Positions 44,001-51,608 of a stretch of 64,000 bases of DNA are shown here, in pieces (position 1 is the stretch's first letter; each line of letters begins with the position of its first letter). The stretch spans positions 62,001 to 126,000 of the forward strand of contig SXUL01000088.1 of assembly GCA_005790545.1 (NCBI GenBank). Direction: 5' to 3'. Source of the stretch: Planctomycetia bacterium. Lineage in GTDB: Bacteria; Planctomycetota; GCA-002687715. The notes beneath the pieces were generated by a model that did not search any database, had not been told where the DNA came from, and was given only the letters and a program-made list of their open reading frames with translations. The position numbers and the translations under genes are program-made.

Positions 44001-44104
44001 CGGTAGCTGAACACGGTTCAGGCGCGATTGGAGGGGGTTCGGGCAGGGCGTAACGTCTTGGGTCCCGGATGGCACCCCGCGCTGTCCCTACTGGAGCACC
44101 GCCC

Positions 44105-45979
44105 ATGATCCGCTTTCTTGCCGTTCTTTCGGTCCTTCTCGCACTCGCCACCTCGGCGCCGACCGCCAAGCCTGATGAAGGCATGTGGACGTATGACAAC
44201 CTGCCTCTCAAGACCCTGAAGGAGAAGTACGGATTCGAGCCTTCGGCGGCCTGGCTGAAGCAGGTTCAATCGAGCAGCGTGCGCGTGAGCACCGGTGGTT
44301 CCGGTTCGTTCGTGTCGAGCACCGGGCTCATCATGACCAACCACCACGTGGCTCTCGAACTGGTGAACAAGCTCAGCACCACGAACGCGGATTTCGTGAA
44401 GAGCGGCTACCTCGCGAAGACGGGCGCCGACGAACTCAAGTGCCCCGACGCCAACGTGCGCGTGCTCATGGAGATCGTCGATGTGACTGCGGAAGTGGAA
44501 GCCGCGACGGCGGGCAAGGAAGCGGCTGACGCCGCGAAGGCCCGCGCCAAGGTGCAGGGCGAAATCACCAAGCGCCTGACGGCCGAGAAGAACCTTGAAG
44601 TCGAGATGACGACGCTCTACAGCGGCGGCCGCTATGTCGCGCACTGCTACAAAGTCTGGAACGACGTGCGCCTCGTGTTCGTGCCGGAAATGGCGATTGC
44701 CTACTACGGCGGCGACTGGGACAACTTTTGCTACCCGCGCTACTGCCTCGACGTGGCCTTCCTCCGCGCCTACGAGAACGACAAGCCCGCAGACACCACC
44801 GCGAACCACCTCGTGTGGAACGCCGCAGGTCCCAAGGAGAACGACCTCGTGTTCGTCTCCGGCCACCCGGGCAGCACGGGCCGTCAGATGTCTCTCGCCA
44901 AGATGGCCTTCGAGCGCGATGTCTACAACCCCTGCCTCATTCGCATGCTGAAGGGGACGGAAGCGTCCATCGTCGGCTACGTGGGTGCCGATGCAGAGCG
45001 GAAGCTTGCAACGCTGGATGAGCTGTTCGGCGTGCGCAACTCCCTCAAGGCCTACGAAGGTCATCAGGTGGGTGCCCTTGATGCGTCGCTCTTCGCCCGC
45101 AAGAAGGCCGAAGAAGACCAGCTTCGCGAGGCTTGCAAGGACGATGCCGAAGTGGTGAAGGCCTTCAAGGATCTCGACGAGATCATGGCCATCAGAAGCG
45201 CCAACTACCCCGTGCTCATGATGGCGCGCTTTGCGCAGGGCATCATGATGCCCGCGAAGGTCGACAACGAGCGTGAGAGTCACAACCTCGCGTCCATGTT
45301 CGAGTATGCACGCCAGAGCTTCGGCGATACTGATGAAGTGCTCACCAAGTTCGTCGGTACGGAAGCTGCCGGAAAGGCCGCGCTCGCCCTGCTTGAGACG
45401 CCCGAGAAGCTGAAGGAACTGCGCAGTCACATCCGCGCGCGCATCATGCCGGCTCAAACGGCACTGCAGCCGACCAACGCCCGCGAGGCGGCCGCCAATT
45501 CCGTGATCGCGAAGGCCCGCTTCAAGGTGCACGGCACGAGCCTCTACCCCGATGCCACCTTCACCCTGCGCTTGTCGTTCGGCGAAGTGAAGGGCTATGC
45601 GCTCAACACCACGCTGGTGCCCTGGCGCACGACCTTTGGCGGACTCTTCGGCAAGGCCAGCGAGTTCGACAACAAGGCGCCCTTCGAAGTGCCGGCGACA
45701 TGGACCGCAGCGCAGGGACAGCTCGACATGTCCACACCCTTCGATTTCGTCTCCACCTGCGACATCACGGGCGGCAACTCCGGGAGTCCCGTTGTGAGCC
45801 GCACCGGCGAAGTCGTCGGCCTCATCTTCGACGGCAACATCCAGAGCCTGCCGAATCACTACGTGTACGACGAAGTGGTGGCACGGAGCGTGAGCGTCGA
45901 CACGGCTGCGATCTCCGCAGCACTGGTCCACGTCTACAAGGCCGCGGATCTCGCCAAGGAACTCGGCCTCACCAAGTGA
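44105..45979 (+). CDS. S46-family dipeptidyl-peptidase (DPP7-like)
   Basis: 624 aa with a signal peptide (LLALATSAPTA). Family S46 enzymes release dipeptides from the N-terminus of oligopeptides in the periplasm. The catalytic triad is visible as LIMTNHHVA (His), YYGGDWDNF (Asp) and ITGGNSGSPVV (Ser); the Asn and Trp of the amino-terminus-binding site are near the Asp motif. At the S1 specificity position the sequence reads LIFDGN, Gly as in DPP7 rather than Arg as in DPP11, pointing to hydrophobic rather than acidic P1 residues (alignment by eye). GGAG is 8 nt before ATG. Confidence 0.94.
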   Translation: MIRFLAVLSVLLALATSAPTAKPDEGMWTYDNLPLKTLKEKYGFEPSAAWLKQVQSSSVRVSTGGSGSFVSSTGLIMTNHHVALELVNKLSTTNADFVKSGYLAKTGADELKCPDANVRVLMEIVDVTAEVEAATAGKEAADAAKARAKVQGEITKRLTAEKNLEVEMTTLYSGGRYVAHCYKVWNDVRLVFVPEMAIAYYGGDWDNFCYPRYCLDVAFLRAYENDKPADTTANHLVWNAAGPKENDLVFVSGHPGSTGRQMSLAKMAFERDVYNPCLIRMLKGTEASIVGYVGADAERKLATLDELFGVRNSLKAYEGHQVGALDASLFARKKAEEDQLREACKDDAEVVKAFKDLDEIMAIRSANYPVLMMARFAQGIMMPAKVDNERESHNLASMFEYARQSFGDTDEVLTKFVGTEAAGKAALALLETPEKLKELRSHIRARIMPAQTALQPTNAREAAANSVIAKARFKVHGTSLYPDATFTLRLSFGEVKGYALNTTLVPWRTTFGGLFGKASEFDNKAPFEVPATWTAAQGQLDMSTPFDFVSTCDITGGNSGSPVVSRTGEVVGLIFDGNIQSLPNHYVYDEVVARSVSVDTAAISAALVHVYKAADLAKELGLTK

Positions 45980-46008
45980 GTGCTGGCCACGGCCTCGTGC
46001 CGTGAACC

Positions 46009-46052
46009 CGGGCTCGTTGTGCCGCGCGCGCAACGGGCCCGTGTGCGTTTTT
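46009..46052 (+). terminator. Rho-independent terminator of the S46 gene
   Basis: An 11-bp stem with one G-T pair (CGGGCTCGTTG / CAACGGGCCCG), an 11-nt loop and a TTTTT run at 46048-46052, shortly after the S46 stop. It also lies at the end of the convergent NagB-LmbE gene. Confidence 0.65.
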
Positions 46053-46066
46053 GGGTGCTCGCAAGC

Positions 46067-47563
46067 TCAGCAAAGCTGTTCGCGCACGTAGCACTCAAGC
46101 AGAGGAAGCTCCGTCATTCCCTTTGCACTGAGACCGCCAAAGTGCATTTCGCTGAACTGAGTGCCGCGGAGCCGTGTGAGGGCTTTCGCCCCGTCGTCAA
46201 AGGGCACGCGTGCGAGCTGGGATGCATGGGCTCGAATGGCGGCGAGCTTGAGTGCTTCGGTCGCGCCGGTGTGGTGGATGATGAGGTTGATCTCGCGGGT
46301 TGCGTGCTGGAACCACGGGCCTTCGAAGGTCCAGATTTCGGGGCGCCAATCGGGATGCGCGAGCCGGGCCTGATGAAGGGCTGCCTCGAAGAGATGACGC
46401 GTCATGCGGTGGGTTGGATGCGGATCCCGTGGCGAGGGGAGTTGGATGAGCGCAGGTCGGATGTCCAGGAGCAGCGCCGTGGCGCGTGCAACGTCGGCGT
46501 CTTCAACGCCACCCGAGTCGTAGCCCTTGGCACGCAGGAAACGTGCTTCGCAGCCGAGGAGACGCGCTTCCGCGGCGAGTTCCTGTTCGCGGAGGGTCGT
46601 GATCGCGGCCGGATCGGTCACCCCACGCACGGGCGCGCGCGCGCCCGTGGTTGCGCCGAGGATGATCTTCCGCGCGCCAGCAGCGAGCGCGAGCGCTGCG
46701 CCGCAAGAGATGCTCGCATCATCGGGATGAGGAGCGACACAGAGCAGCGGGCCGTCGAGTTGCAGCTTGGTACGGATCTCGAAAGGCGTATGCACGCGGT
46801 CCTTGCCACGCTGACGCAACTCGGATGCCGCCGCGGCATCCAGCAGGACCGTTGCATTCCCGTGCAGGCGGACGAGGCTTGCGGGGCAGGCGGAGCTGAC
46901 AGGGCCTTCGAGCATCGCGCGCACAATGCCGGCTTTCGCCTTGCCAGTGACGAGCATCACGAGTTCGCCTGTGGCGAGGATTTCCTGCGGGCCCATGGTG
47001 ATGGCCTCAGTGTGAGCGCGGCCATCCTCGAAGCGCTGGCCCTGGGCGGCCACGGTGTCCGCCGCGAGCTGAACACGCGCCGCACTGGCCGCGAGTGACG
47101 TGCCAGGTTCATTGAAAGCGATGTGCCCGTTGGCGCCGAGGCCCGCGAACTGGAACCCGGGCGCCTGGCGTTTGCGCGTGGCTGCGAGCTTCTGCGCTGC
47201 CTCAGCGCCACACGCGTCCACCGGCAGGAAACGCGGTGCGGGGGCAAGGCCACCCAGGAGCAGGTTCTGCAATTCCTCGGCCATGGAGCCTTGTGCGCCG
47301 GGAGCGAGATCCGCGTACTCGTCGAGGTGCGTGAACGTGGCGCGTGCGAGTTCAAGTTCGTGTGCTCGTTCGCGCAGCAGCGCAAACACGGGCTCGAAGG
47401 TGCGCCCCGTGGCGAGACCGACAAACGGTTCATCGGTCTGCGCGATGTAATGCGCAAGGCGGAGCACCGCGGCGTGTTCGGCTTCCTTGGCCGTGTTGGC
47501 AACAACAACGCGCAGCGCGGTTGCGCCCGTAGTCCAGCGCGCCGCTCTTTCTGCGTCATTCAT
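46067..47563 (-). CDS. Glucosamine-6-phosphate deaminase-like / LmbE deacetylase fusion
   Basis: 498 aa. The N-terminal half is a NagB-like sugar isomerase: FVGLATGRTFEPVF, FTHLDEYADL (catalytic Asp) and GLGANGHIAFNEPG (His general base). The C-terminal half, from about residue 250, is a PIG-L/LmbE zinc deacetylase with APHPDDAS and a later His in DPHPTHRM. Together they could remove an N-acyl group from an amino-sugar and then deaminate/isomerise it, or one half may have changed role. Similar NagB-LmbE fusions are known in Bacteroidetes. The start at 47563 is chosen by homology; no SD is visible. Confidence 0.87.
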   Translation of the reverse strand: MNDAERAARWTTGATALRVVVANTAKEAEHAAVLRLAHYIAQTDEPFVGLATGRTFEPVFALLRERAHELELARATFTHLDEYADLAPGAQGSMAEELQNLLLGGLAPAPRFLPVDACGAEAAQKLAATRKRQAPGFQFAGLGANGHIAFNEPGTSLAASAARVQLAADTVAAQGQRFEDGRAHTEAITMGPQEILATGELVMLVTGKAKAGIVRAMLEGPVSSACPASLVRLHGNATVLLDAAAASELRQRGKDRVHTPFEIRTKLQLDGPLLCVAPHPDDASISCGAALALAAGARKIILGATTGARAPVRGVTDPAAITTLREQELAAEARLLGCEARFLRAKGYDSGGVEDADVARATALLLDIRPALIQLPSPRDPHPTHRMTRHLFEAALHQARLAHPDWRPEIWTFEGPWFQHATREINLIIHHTGATEALKLAAIRAHASQLARVPFDDGAKALTRLRGTQFSEMHFGGLSAKGMTELPLLECYVREQLC

Positions 47564-47620
47564 CGGCGCGATCATCCGTCGCGCGCGTGGAGAGGTAAAG
47601 AGCACGTCTACACTGGGTTC

Positions 47621-47974
47621 ATGAACTGGATGAGATGCGGACTCATGTTGGCGGCGCTGGCGATCATCTTCGGGGCCTTCGGTGCACACGCCCTCAAGGA
47701 CACGCTTGCTGCGTCAGGGCACACCGAGCACTGGAAAACGGCGGTGCTTTATCAGTTCATGGCTGTTCCGGGGTTCTTGCTGCTCGCATTCATCACAGCG
47801 CCGCGCTGGACGGGATGGGCTCTCGTGCTGGGAACGCTGTGTTTTTCGGGTTCGCTGTACGCGCTCTCGCTGGACGGGCCGGCTTGGATGGGGCCAGTGA
47901 CACCTCTTGGCGGCATCTTTCTGATCCTCGGCTATGGCGGAATGGCTGTCTGGGGACGAACCCAGCGTTCCTGA
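47621..47974 (+). CDS. DUF423 (YgdD-like) membrane protein
   Basis: 117 aa with four predicted membrane helices. The start MNWMRCGLMLAALAIIFGAFGAHAL and the later LLLAFITAPRW, GTLCFSGSLYAL and VTPLGGIFLILGY are the conserved features of the DUF423 family, whose function is unknown. No SD; TACACT at 47609-47614 ends 6 nt before ATG, so it may be leaderless. Confidence 0.88.
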   Translation: MNWMRCGLMLAALAIIFGAFGAHALKDTLAASGHTEHWKTAVLYQFMAVPGFLLLAFITAPRWTGWALVLGTLCFSGSLYALSLDGPAWMGPVTPLGGIFLILGYGGMAVWGRTQRS

Positions 47975-48287
47975 TTCATCCGGGCAAACCCACCAAGGGC
48001 AAGGACTTGCAGCGACTCCCATGCTGCTGGCGAAGCCGGGGGCCGATTTGTGGAAAAAACTGTTGAGAACATGTGGAAAAAAGAAGTGTCTCCGGCCATA
48101 CTTCTCCCGTCGCCACCGCTCCTCAGGGAGCCGGGACCGGGCGTCGAGCGCTGCTCGATGCTGCGCTTCAGCTGGACTCGCTTGAAGAAGTGGGAGAGAT
48201 GAAGCGGAATCGTGTTGTCACGCGAGGTTGTCGTGACGCACCGGACTCGGACGCCGGAGAGTGTGTGGTGCGCGCGAAAGCTCTGAA
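47975..48287. other. 313-bp gene-poor region with two DnaA-box-like sites
   Basis: No convincing gene lies here. Two copies of TGTGGAAAA (48049-48057 and 48072-48080), 23 bp apart in the same direction, fit the DnaA-box consensus written as TGTGNAWAA. The segment holding them is AT-rich for this genome. Further on are an inverted repeat TCGAGC-GCT-GCTCGA (48144-48158) and a second, GTCACG ... CGTGAC (48217-48237). A frame ending at 48291 overlaps the next gene's GTG as GTGA and could encode a 30-aa leader from ATG 48199, but nothing else supports it. Confidence 0.5.
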
Positions 48288-49502
48288 GTGATCCACAGCA
48301 GTCTGGATGGAATCAACATCGTCCGGTTCATTCTGGATGTCCACGAGATCGGCGGCGCCGTGCTCGATGTGGACGTCTTGGATCGCACTCTCGCGCGCCG
48401 TCACGCGGTCACCATCCACAAGCTGTTCATGACGCCGCGCGAAGCGTGCGGCTGGACCGAAGTGCTCGGCAGCAGCACCATCACCTACCATCCGATCCAG
48501 TACCGTCTGGACAGCATTCAGCAGGATCGTGAAGTGCTCGTGGGCCGTATTCGCAGCACGCTGGCCTCGGTGGTGGACGCGCACGAGATCGATCTTGTGG
48601 CGAACCACGTCCCCGAGATCGCGACCGGCGTTCTGGTCAGCCGCATCGTGAAGGAGATGGGCCTGCCGCTCTTCCTCCAGTTTCACGGCGGCGAGATTCC
48701 GCGCATGCGCTTTGGTGCCGAACACCAACTCATGGTGGACACGGTTGTGCGCAATCTCAACGAATCGGCTCGTCTCGCCGATGTGGTGAGCGCGGTCAGC
48801 GATTCGGCGGGCAGCATCTTGCGCAGCCGGCAACACACGAATCTGTGGACCGGAGCGGATGCCAACTTCTACGACCCTTCCGTCGTGCAACCGGGCTTCC
48901 TGCGGGATCGCCTGGACATTCCCGCGGACGTGCCGACGGTGTTGCTGCCGGCACGCATCGTGGTGGAGAAGGGGCACAAAGTGCTCCTGGACGCCGCGCG
49001 TGTCCTTCTCGAAAAAGGTGTGCAATTCAACATTGTGTTCGTGGGCTCGGTGCGGGAGGATCTCCGGCGCCAGCTCGAAAACGTGGTGATGGAGTACGGC
49101 CTTTCAGGCATGGTGCACACCATCCTCAACGCCACTCAAGATGAGATGCGTTACATCTACCGTGACGCCGACGTGGTGACCCTGCCCGGTTACCACTTCG
49201 AGGGCTGCCCACGCGCCTTCCTCGAGGCACAGCTCATGGAGAAGCCGGTGGTGGGCGCAGATGCCGGAGGCACGCGCGAGTCATTCCGCGATCACGAGAC
49301 CGGGTATCTGTTCCCGGTAGGGGATGTGGGGCGGCTTGCCGCTGTACTGGAACCGCTGCTCCGCGATCCGGAACTCCGCCAGCGCTTCGGCAAGGCCGGG
49401 CGCCGTTGGGTGAAGCAGCGCTTCGATCTCGAAGCCCTCGCCTCGCGCCACGAGCGCGTTTATCTCGACCTGCTCCGCCGTCCAGCGGCCGTTGTCGCCT
49501 GA
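48288..49502 (+). CDS. Family 4 glycosyltransferase (GT-B)
   Basis: 404 aa. GT-B retaining glycosyltransferase with DVHEIGGAV near the N-terminus, QFHGGEIPR, and in the C-terminal Rossmann domain LPARIVVEKGHKVLLDA, the E-x7-E motif in EGCPRAFLEAQ and VVGADAGGTRE. It transfers a nucleotide-activated sugar, probably in polysaccharide or glycolipid synthesis; no linked cluster identifies the product. The start is uncertain: GTG 48288 is used here, and GTG 48261 is an alternative. The 3' end overlaps the convergent MazG-like gene by 43 nt. Confidence 0.88.
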   Translation: MIHSSLDGINIVRFILDVHEIGGAVLDVDVLDRTLARRHAVTIHKLFMTPREACGWTEVLGSSTITYHPIQYRLDSIQQDREVLVGRIRSTLASVVDAHEIDLVANHVPEIATGVLVSRIVKEMGLPLFLQFHGGEIPRMRFGAEHQLMVDTVVRNLNESARLADVVSAVSDSAGSILRSRQHTNLWTGADANFYDPSVVQPGFLRDRLDIPADVPTVLLPARIVVEKGHKVLLDAARVLLEKGVQFNIVFVGSVREDLRRQLENVVMEYGLSGMVHTILNATQDEMRYIYRDADVVTLPGYHFEGCPRAFLEAQLMEKPVVGADAGGTRESFRDHETGYLFPVGDVGRLAAVLEPLLRDPELRQRFGKAGRRWVKQRFDLEALASRHERVYLDLLRRPAAVVA

Positions 49503-49843
49503 CCCGCTGCGCGCCGTGCGCGCGCGAGTTCTGGCGCCAGTTCTTTGCGCCATTTGCGAGCCCGCACCGCGAGGTCATTCGTTTTTGCCTCAATGGCAAC
49601 GCCGAGGTTGATGTCGTGGTACTTCGCGATTTCGGCGAGGCACGTGAACACGTCGGCGAGTTCGCTGCCGAGCGCGGCACGATCCAGCGGCTTGCCATAG
49701 GCGTGATGATCGAGCAGCAACTTGGCCACCTCTCCGCATTCCTCGGCGAGGGCGGTGCTCTGTCCGAGGGGTGGATGGTCGAGCCCGCGGAGGGCCTGGC
49801 CGAGACGTCGCGCGGCTGCGTGAATGGAGAGAGCTTTCTTCAC
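49460..49843 (-). CDS. MazG-like nucleotide pyrophosphohydrolase
   Basis: 127 aa. An all-alpha NTP pyrophosphatase with the metal motif EExxE (AEECGEVAK) and, about 25 residues later, ExxD (SELADVF), the E-E-x-x-E ... E-x-x-D pattern of MazG/dUTPase-like proteins. These hydrolyse (d)NTPs to the monophosphate, often non-canonical ones. A GTG start at 49843 has a strong SD (GAGGAG, 6 nt) and overlaps the rsmG stop as GTGA, so the two are co-translated. The C-terminus is Arg/Ala-rich and overlaps the convergent GT4 gene. Confidence 0.8.
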   Translation of the reverse strand: MKKALSIHAAARRLGQALRGLDHPPLGQSTALAEECGEVAKLLLDHHAYGKPLDRAALGSELADVFTCLAEIAKYHDINLGVAIEAKTNDLAVRARKWRKELAPELARARRAAGQATTAAGRRSRSR

Positions 49844-50505
49844 GGGATTCTCCTCAGACGCACCAACTGACTCGGTTTGAAGCTTGTGTAGCGGATGGAC
49901 GGAAGCCACTCATAGCGGAAGCGCTGTGCCGCTGCGCGACCGCCGGCCTCTTCTTCCGCATCGAGAGGATCGGACTTCCAGAGCAGCATCACGGCGCCCG
50001 GCTTCATGCATGGATGACAAAGTTCGAGTACGTGCGCGACGGAGCCGACTGCGCGCGAGAGCACGAGATCGAGGCGGCGACCGAGTGCGCCCAGCGCGAG
50101 AGCCTCCATGCGCTCCGCGTCGAAGCGCAGGTTGGCATGGGGGAGTTGGGCGAGCGCGCGTTCCACTGCCTTCAGCTTCTTGGCGCGGCTGTCGACAAGA
50201 TGAACGATCCATTCGGGGTGGAGCAGCGCGGCCACCACGCCGGGGAATCCGCCTCCGCTGCCACAATCGGCGACGACGGCGCCGCGCGGCAGCGGGTGCT
50301 CCCTGAGATGCAACTCGAAGGCAAGGCTGTCGGCGAGCAAGCCTTCCAGCGCAGCTTCCGGAGTTCGCAGTGCTGTGAGGTTCACGCGTGTGTTCTCCTC
50401 CAAGATGGCCTGGAGCCACTGGAGCAGCAGGGGCTCGTTCTCTGGCCGCAGTTGGATGCCCATGCGAGCAGCGCTGTCACGCAGGTGTGCATTGATATCT
50501 GTCAT
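49840..50505 (-). CDS. rsmG: 16S rRNA (guanine-527-N7)-methyltransferase
   Basis: 221 aa, the usual RsmG (GidB) length. Family signature: ENTRVNLTALRTPE near the N-terminus, then VADCGSGGGFPGVVAALLHP (SAM site), VDSRAKKLKAVE and LVLSRAVGSV. It methylates G527 of 16S rRNA. In many bacteria the gene lies near oriC; here two DnaA-box-like sites are 1.8 kb away. ATG 50505 is set by homology; no clear SD. Confidence 0.96.
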   Translation of the reverse strand: MTDINAHLRDSAARMGIQLRPENEPLLLQWLQAILEENTRVNLTALRTPEAALEGLLADSLAFELHLREHPLPRGAVVADCGSGGGFPGVVAALLHPEWIVHLVDSRAKKLKAVERALAQLPHANLRFDAERMEALALGALGRRLDLVLSRAVGSVAHVLELCHPCMKPGAVMLLWKSDPLDAEEEAGGRAAAQRFRYEWLPSIRYTSFKPSQLVRLRRIP

Positions 50506-50597
50506 GTCGGGTGGCGCCTTGCCAGCTCGCCGTGCCGGAGCTTATCTTGAGGTCGTTCGTAACCCCCGCATCCGCCATTGCGCGGAGAGGAGAACCC

Positions 50598-51608
50598 ATG
50601 CTGAGACTCGTGATCCCCGCAACTCTGGTGCTGCTGGTCGGTGCGCTCTGCGCCCAGCAGGATGCCGCGCCGAAGAGGAACTTCGGCCTCGCCAAGCCCA
50701 TCAAGATCAGCGCCGAGAGCGAGGTCTACGGTGGTGAATTGAAGGCTCTGCCGCTCGCCACCGTGGTCGGCATCGAAGCAAAGCCCGACGCCTGGAAGGG
50801 CAAGACCGTGCAACTCCGCGGCAAGATCGACAAGGTCTGCGCCAAGAAGGGCTGCTGGATGACCCTCGGCGGCGGCAAGGAGCCCGTGCGCGTCGGCTTC
50901 AAGGATTACTTGTTCTTTGTTCCGCTCGATGCGGCCGGCCGCGAGGTCGCTGTTGAGGGCATCGTGGATGTGCGCGTCGAGACCGAAGCGGAACGCCGCC
51001 ACTACGCCGAGGACGCCAAGAAGAGCAAGGAAGAGATCGAAGCCATCAAGGGTGACAAGGTTGTGGTTTCGTTCGTCGCCGATGCAGTACAGATCGGGAA
51101 GCTCCCGGAGGCACCCGCTGCCGCGAAGCTCGAAGGCCTTGCCCCCGCGAAGGATGCTGGCGGCCCGGTTTGTCCGGATGTGAAGGCGGGCGAAGCACCC
51201 GCGAAGAAGGACGGCTGCGGCGGCTGCGAGAAGATGGGTGAGAAGAAAGCCGGCGAAGCACCGGCCAAGAAGGACGGCTGCGGCGGCTGCGAGAAGATGG
51301 GCGAGAAGAAGACTGGCGAGGCTCCCGCGAACAAGGACGCAGGCTCGCACTGCGAGAAGATGGGCGAGAAGAAAGCCGGCGAAGCACCTGCGAAGAAGGA
51401 CGGCTGCGGCGGCTGCGAGAAGATGGGCGAGAAGAAGACGGGCGAGGCTCCCGCGAACAAGGACGCAGGCTCGCACTGCGAGAAGATGGGCGAGAAGAAG
51501 GCCGGCGAAGCACCTGCGAAGAAGGAAGACTGCGGCAGCTGCGAAAAGCAGGCGCCTGCTTCCAAGGATGCGACGGGCACACGCGCTCCGGCCCCGGCCG
51601 GCGGCTGA
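50598..51608 (+). CDS. Secreted DUF4920 protein with Cys-rich tandem-repeat tail
   Basis: 336 aa with a strong SD (GGAGAGGAG) and a signal peptide ending Cys-Ala before Gln20. Residues about 30-165 are an OB-like DUF4920 domain (VVGIEAKPDAWKGKTVQLRG, VCAKKGCWM, RVGFKDYLFFVPLDAAGREVAVEG). From residue 197 a tail of 21-aa repeats, GEAPAKKDGCGGCEKMGEKK or its variant with NKDAGSHC, continues almost to the end. CGGC units look metal- or heme-binding-like, and the tail is very Lys-rich. A role in metal handling is an inference. Its stop abuts the convergent M28 stop (TGATCA). Confidence 0.82.
   Translation: MLRLVIPATLVLLVGALCAQQDAAPKRNFGLAKPIKISAESEVYGGELKALPLATVVGIEAKPDAWKGKTVQLRGKIDKVCAKKGCWMTLGGGKEPVRVGFKDYLFFVPLDAAGREVAVEGIVDVRVETEAERRHYAEDAKKSKEEIEAIKGDKVVVSFVADAVQIGKLPEAPAAAKLEGLAPAKDAGGPVCPDVKAGEAPAKKDGCGGCEKMGEKKAGEAPAKKDGCGGCEKMGEKKTGEAPANKDAGSHCEKMGEKKAGEAPAKKDGCGGCEKMGEKKTGEAPANKDAGSHCEKMGEKKAGEAPAKKEDCGSCEKQAPASKDATGTRAPAPAGG
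51186..51551 (+). repeat. 63-bp coding tandem repeats, 5.8 copies in A-A-B-A-B-A order
   Basis: Units start at 51186, 51249, 51312, 51375, 51438 and 51501 (last partial). Type A encodes ...KKDGCGGCEK..., type B ...NKDAGSHCEK.... Units 3-4 and 5-6 are nearly the same 126-bp pair, showing a higher-order duplication. All copies stay in frame. Confidence 0.95.

Noticed and set aside
43690-44211. Minus-strand ORF over the 9-bp repeat (Gln-Ser-Pro repeats)
   Set aside because: It overlaps the well-supported S46 start and FHA gene, has no signal or family features, and its repeats simply reflect the DNA repeat.
48073-48291. 72-aa ORF in the gap before the GT4 gene
   Set aside because: Its start lies in the DnaA-box-like segment, the composition is not protein-like and there is no family. 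Only the GTGA overlap with the next gene favours a short leader.
51002-51580. Minus-strand ORFs across the DUF4920 repeats
   Set aside because: They are shadows of the 63-bp repeat on the coding strand. The plus-strand frame has a signal peptide, SD and recognised domain.
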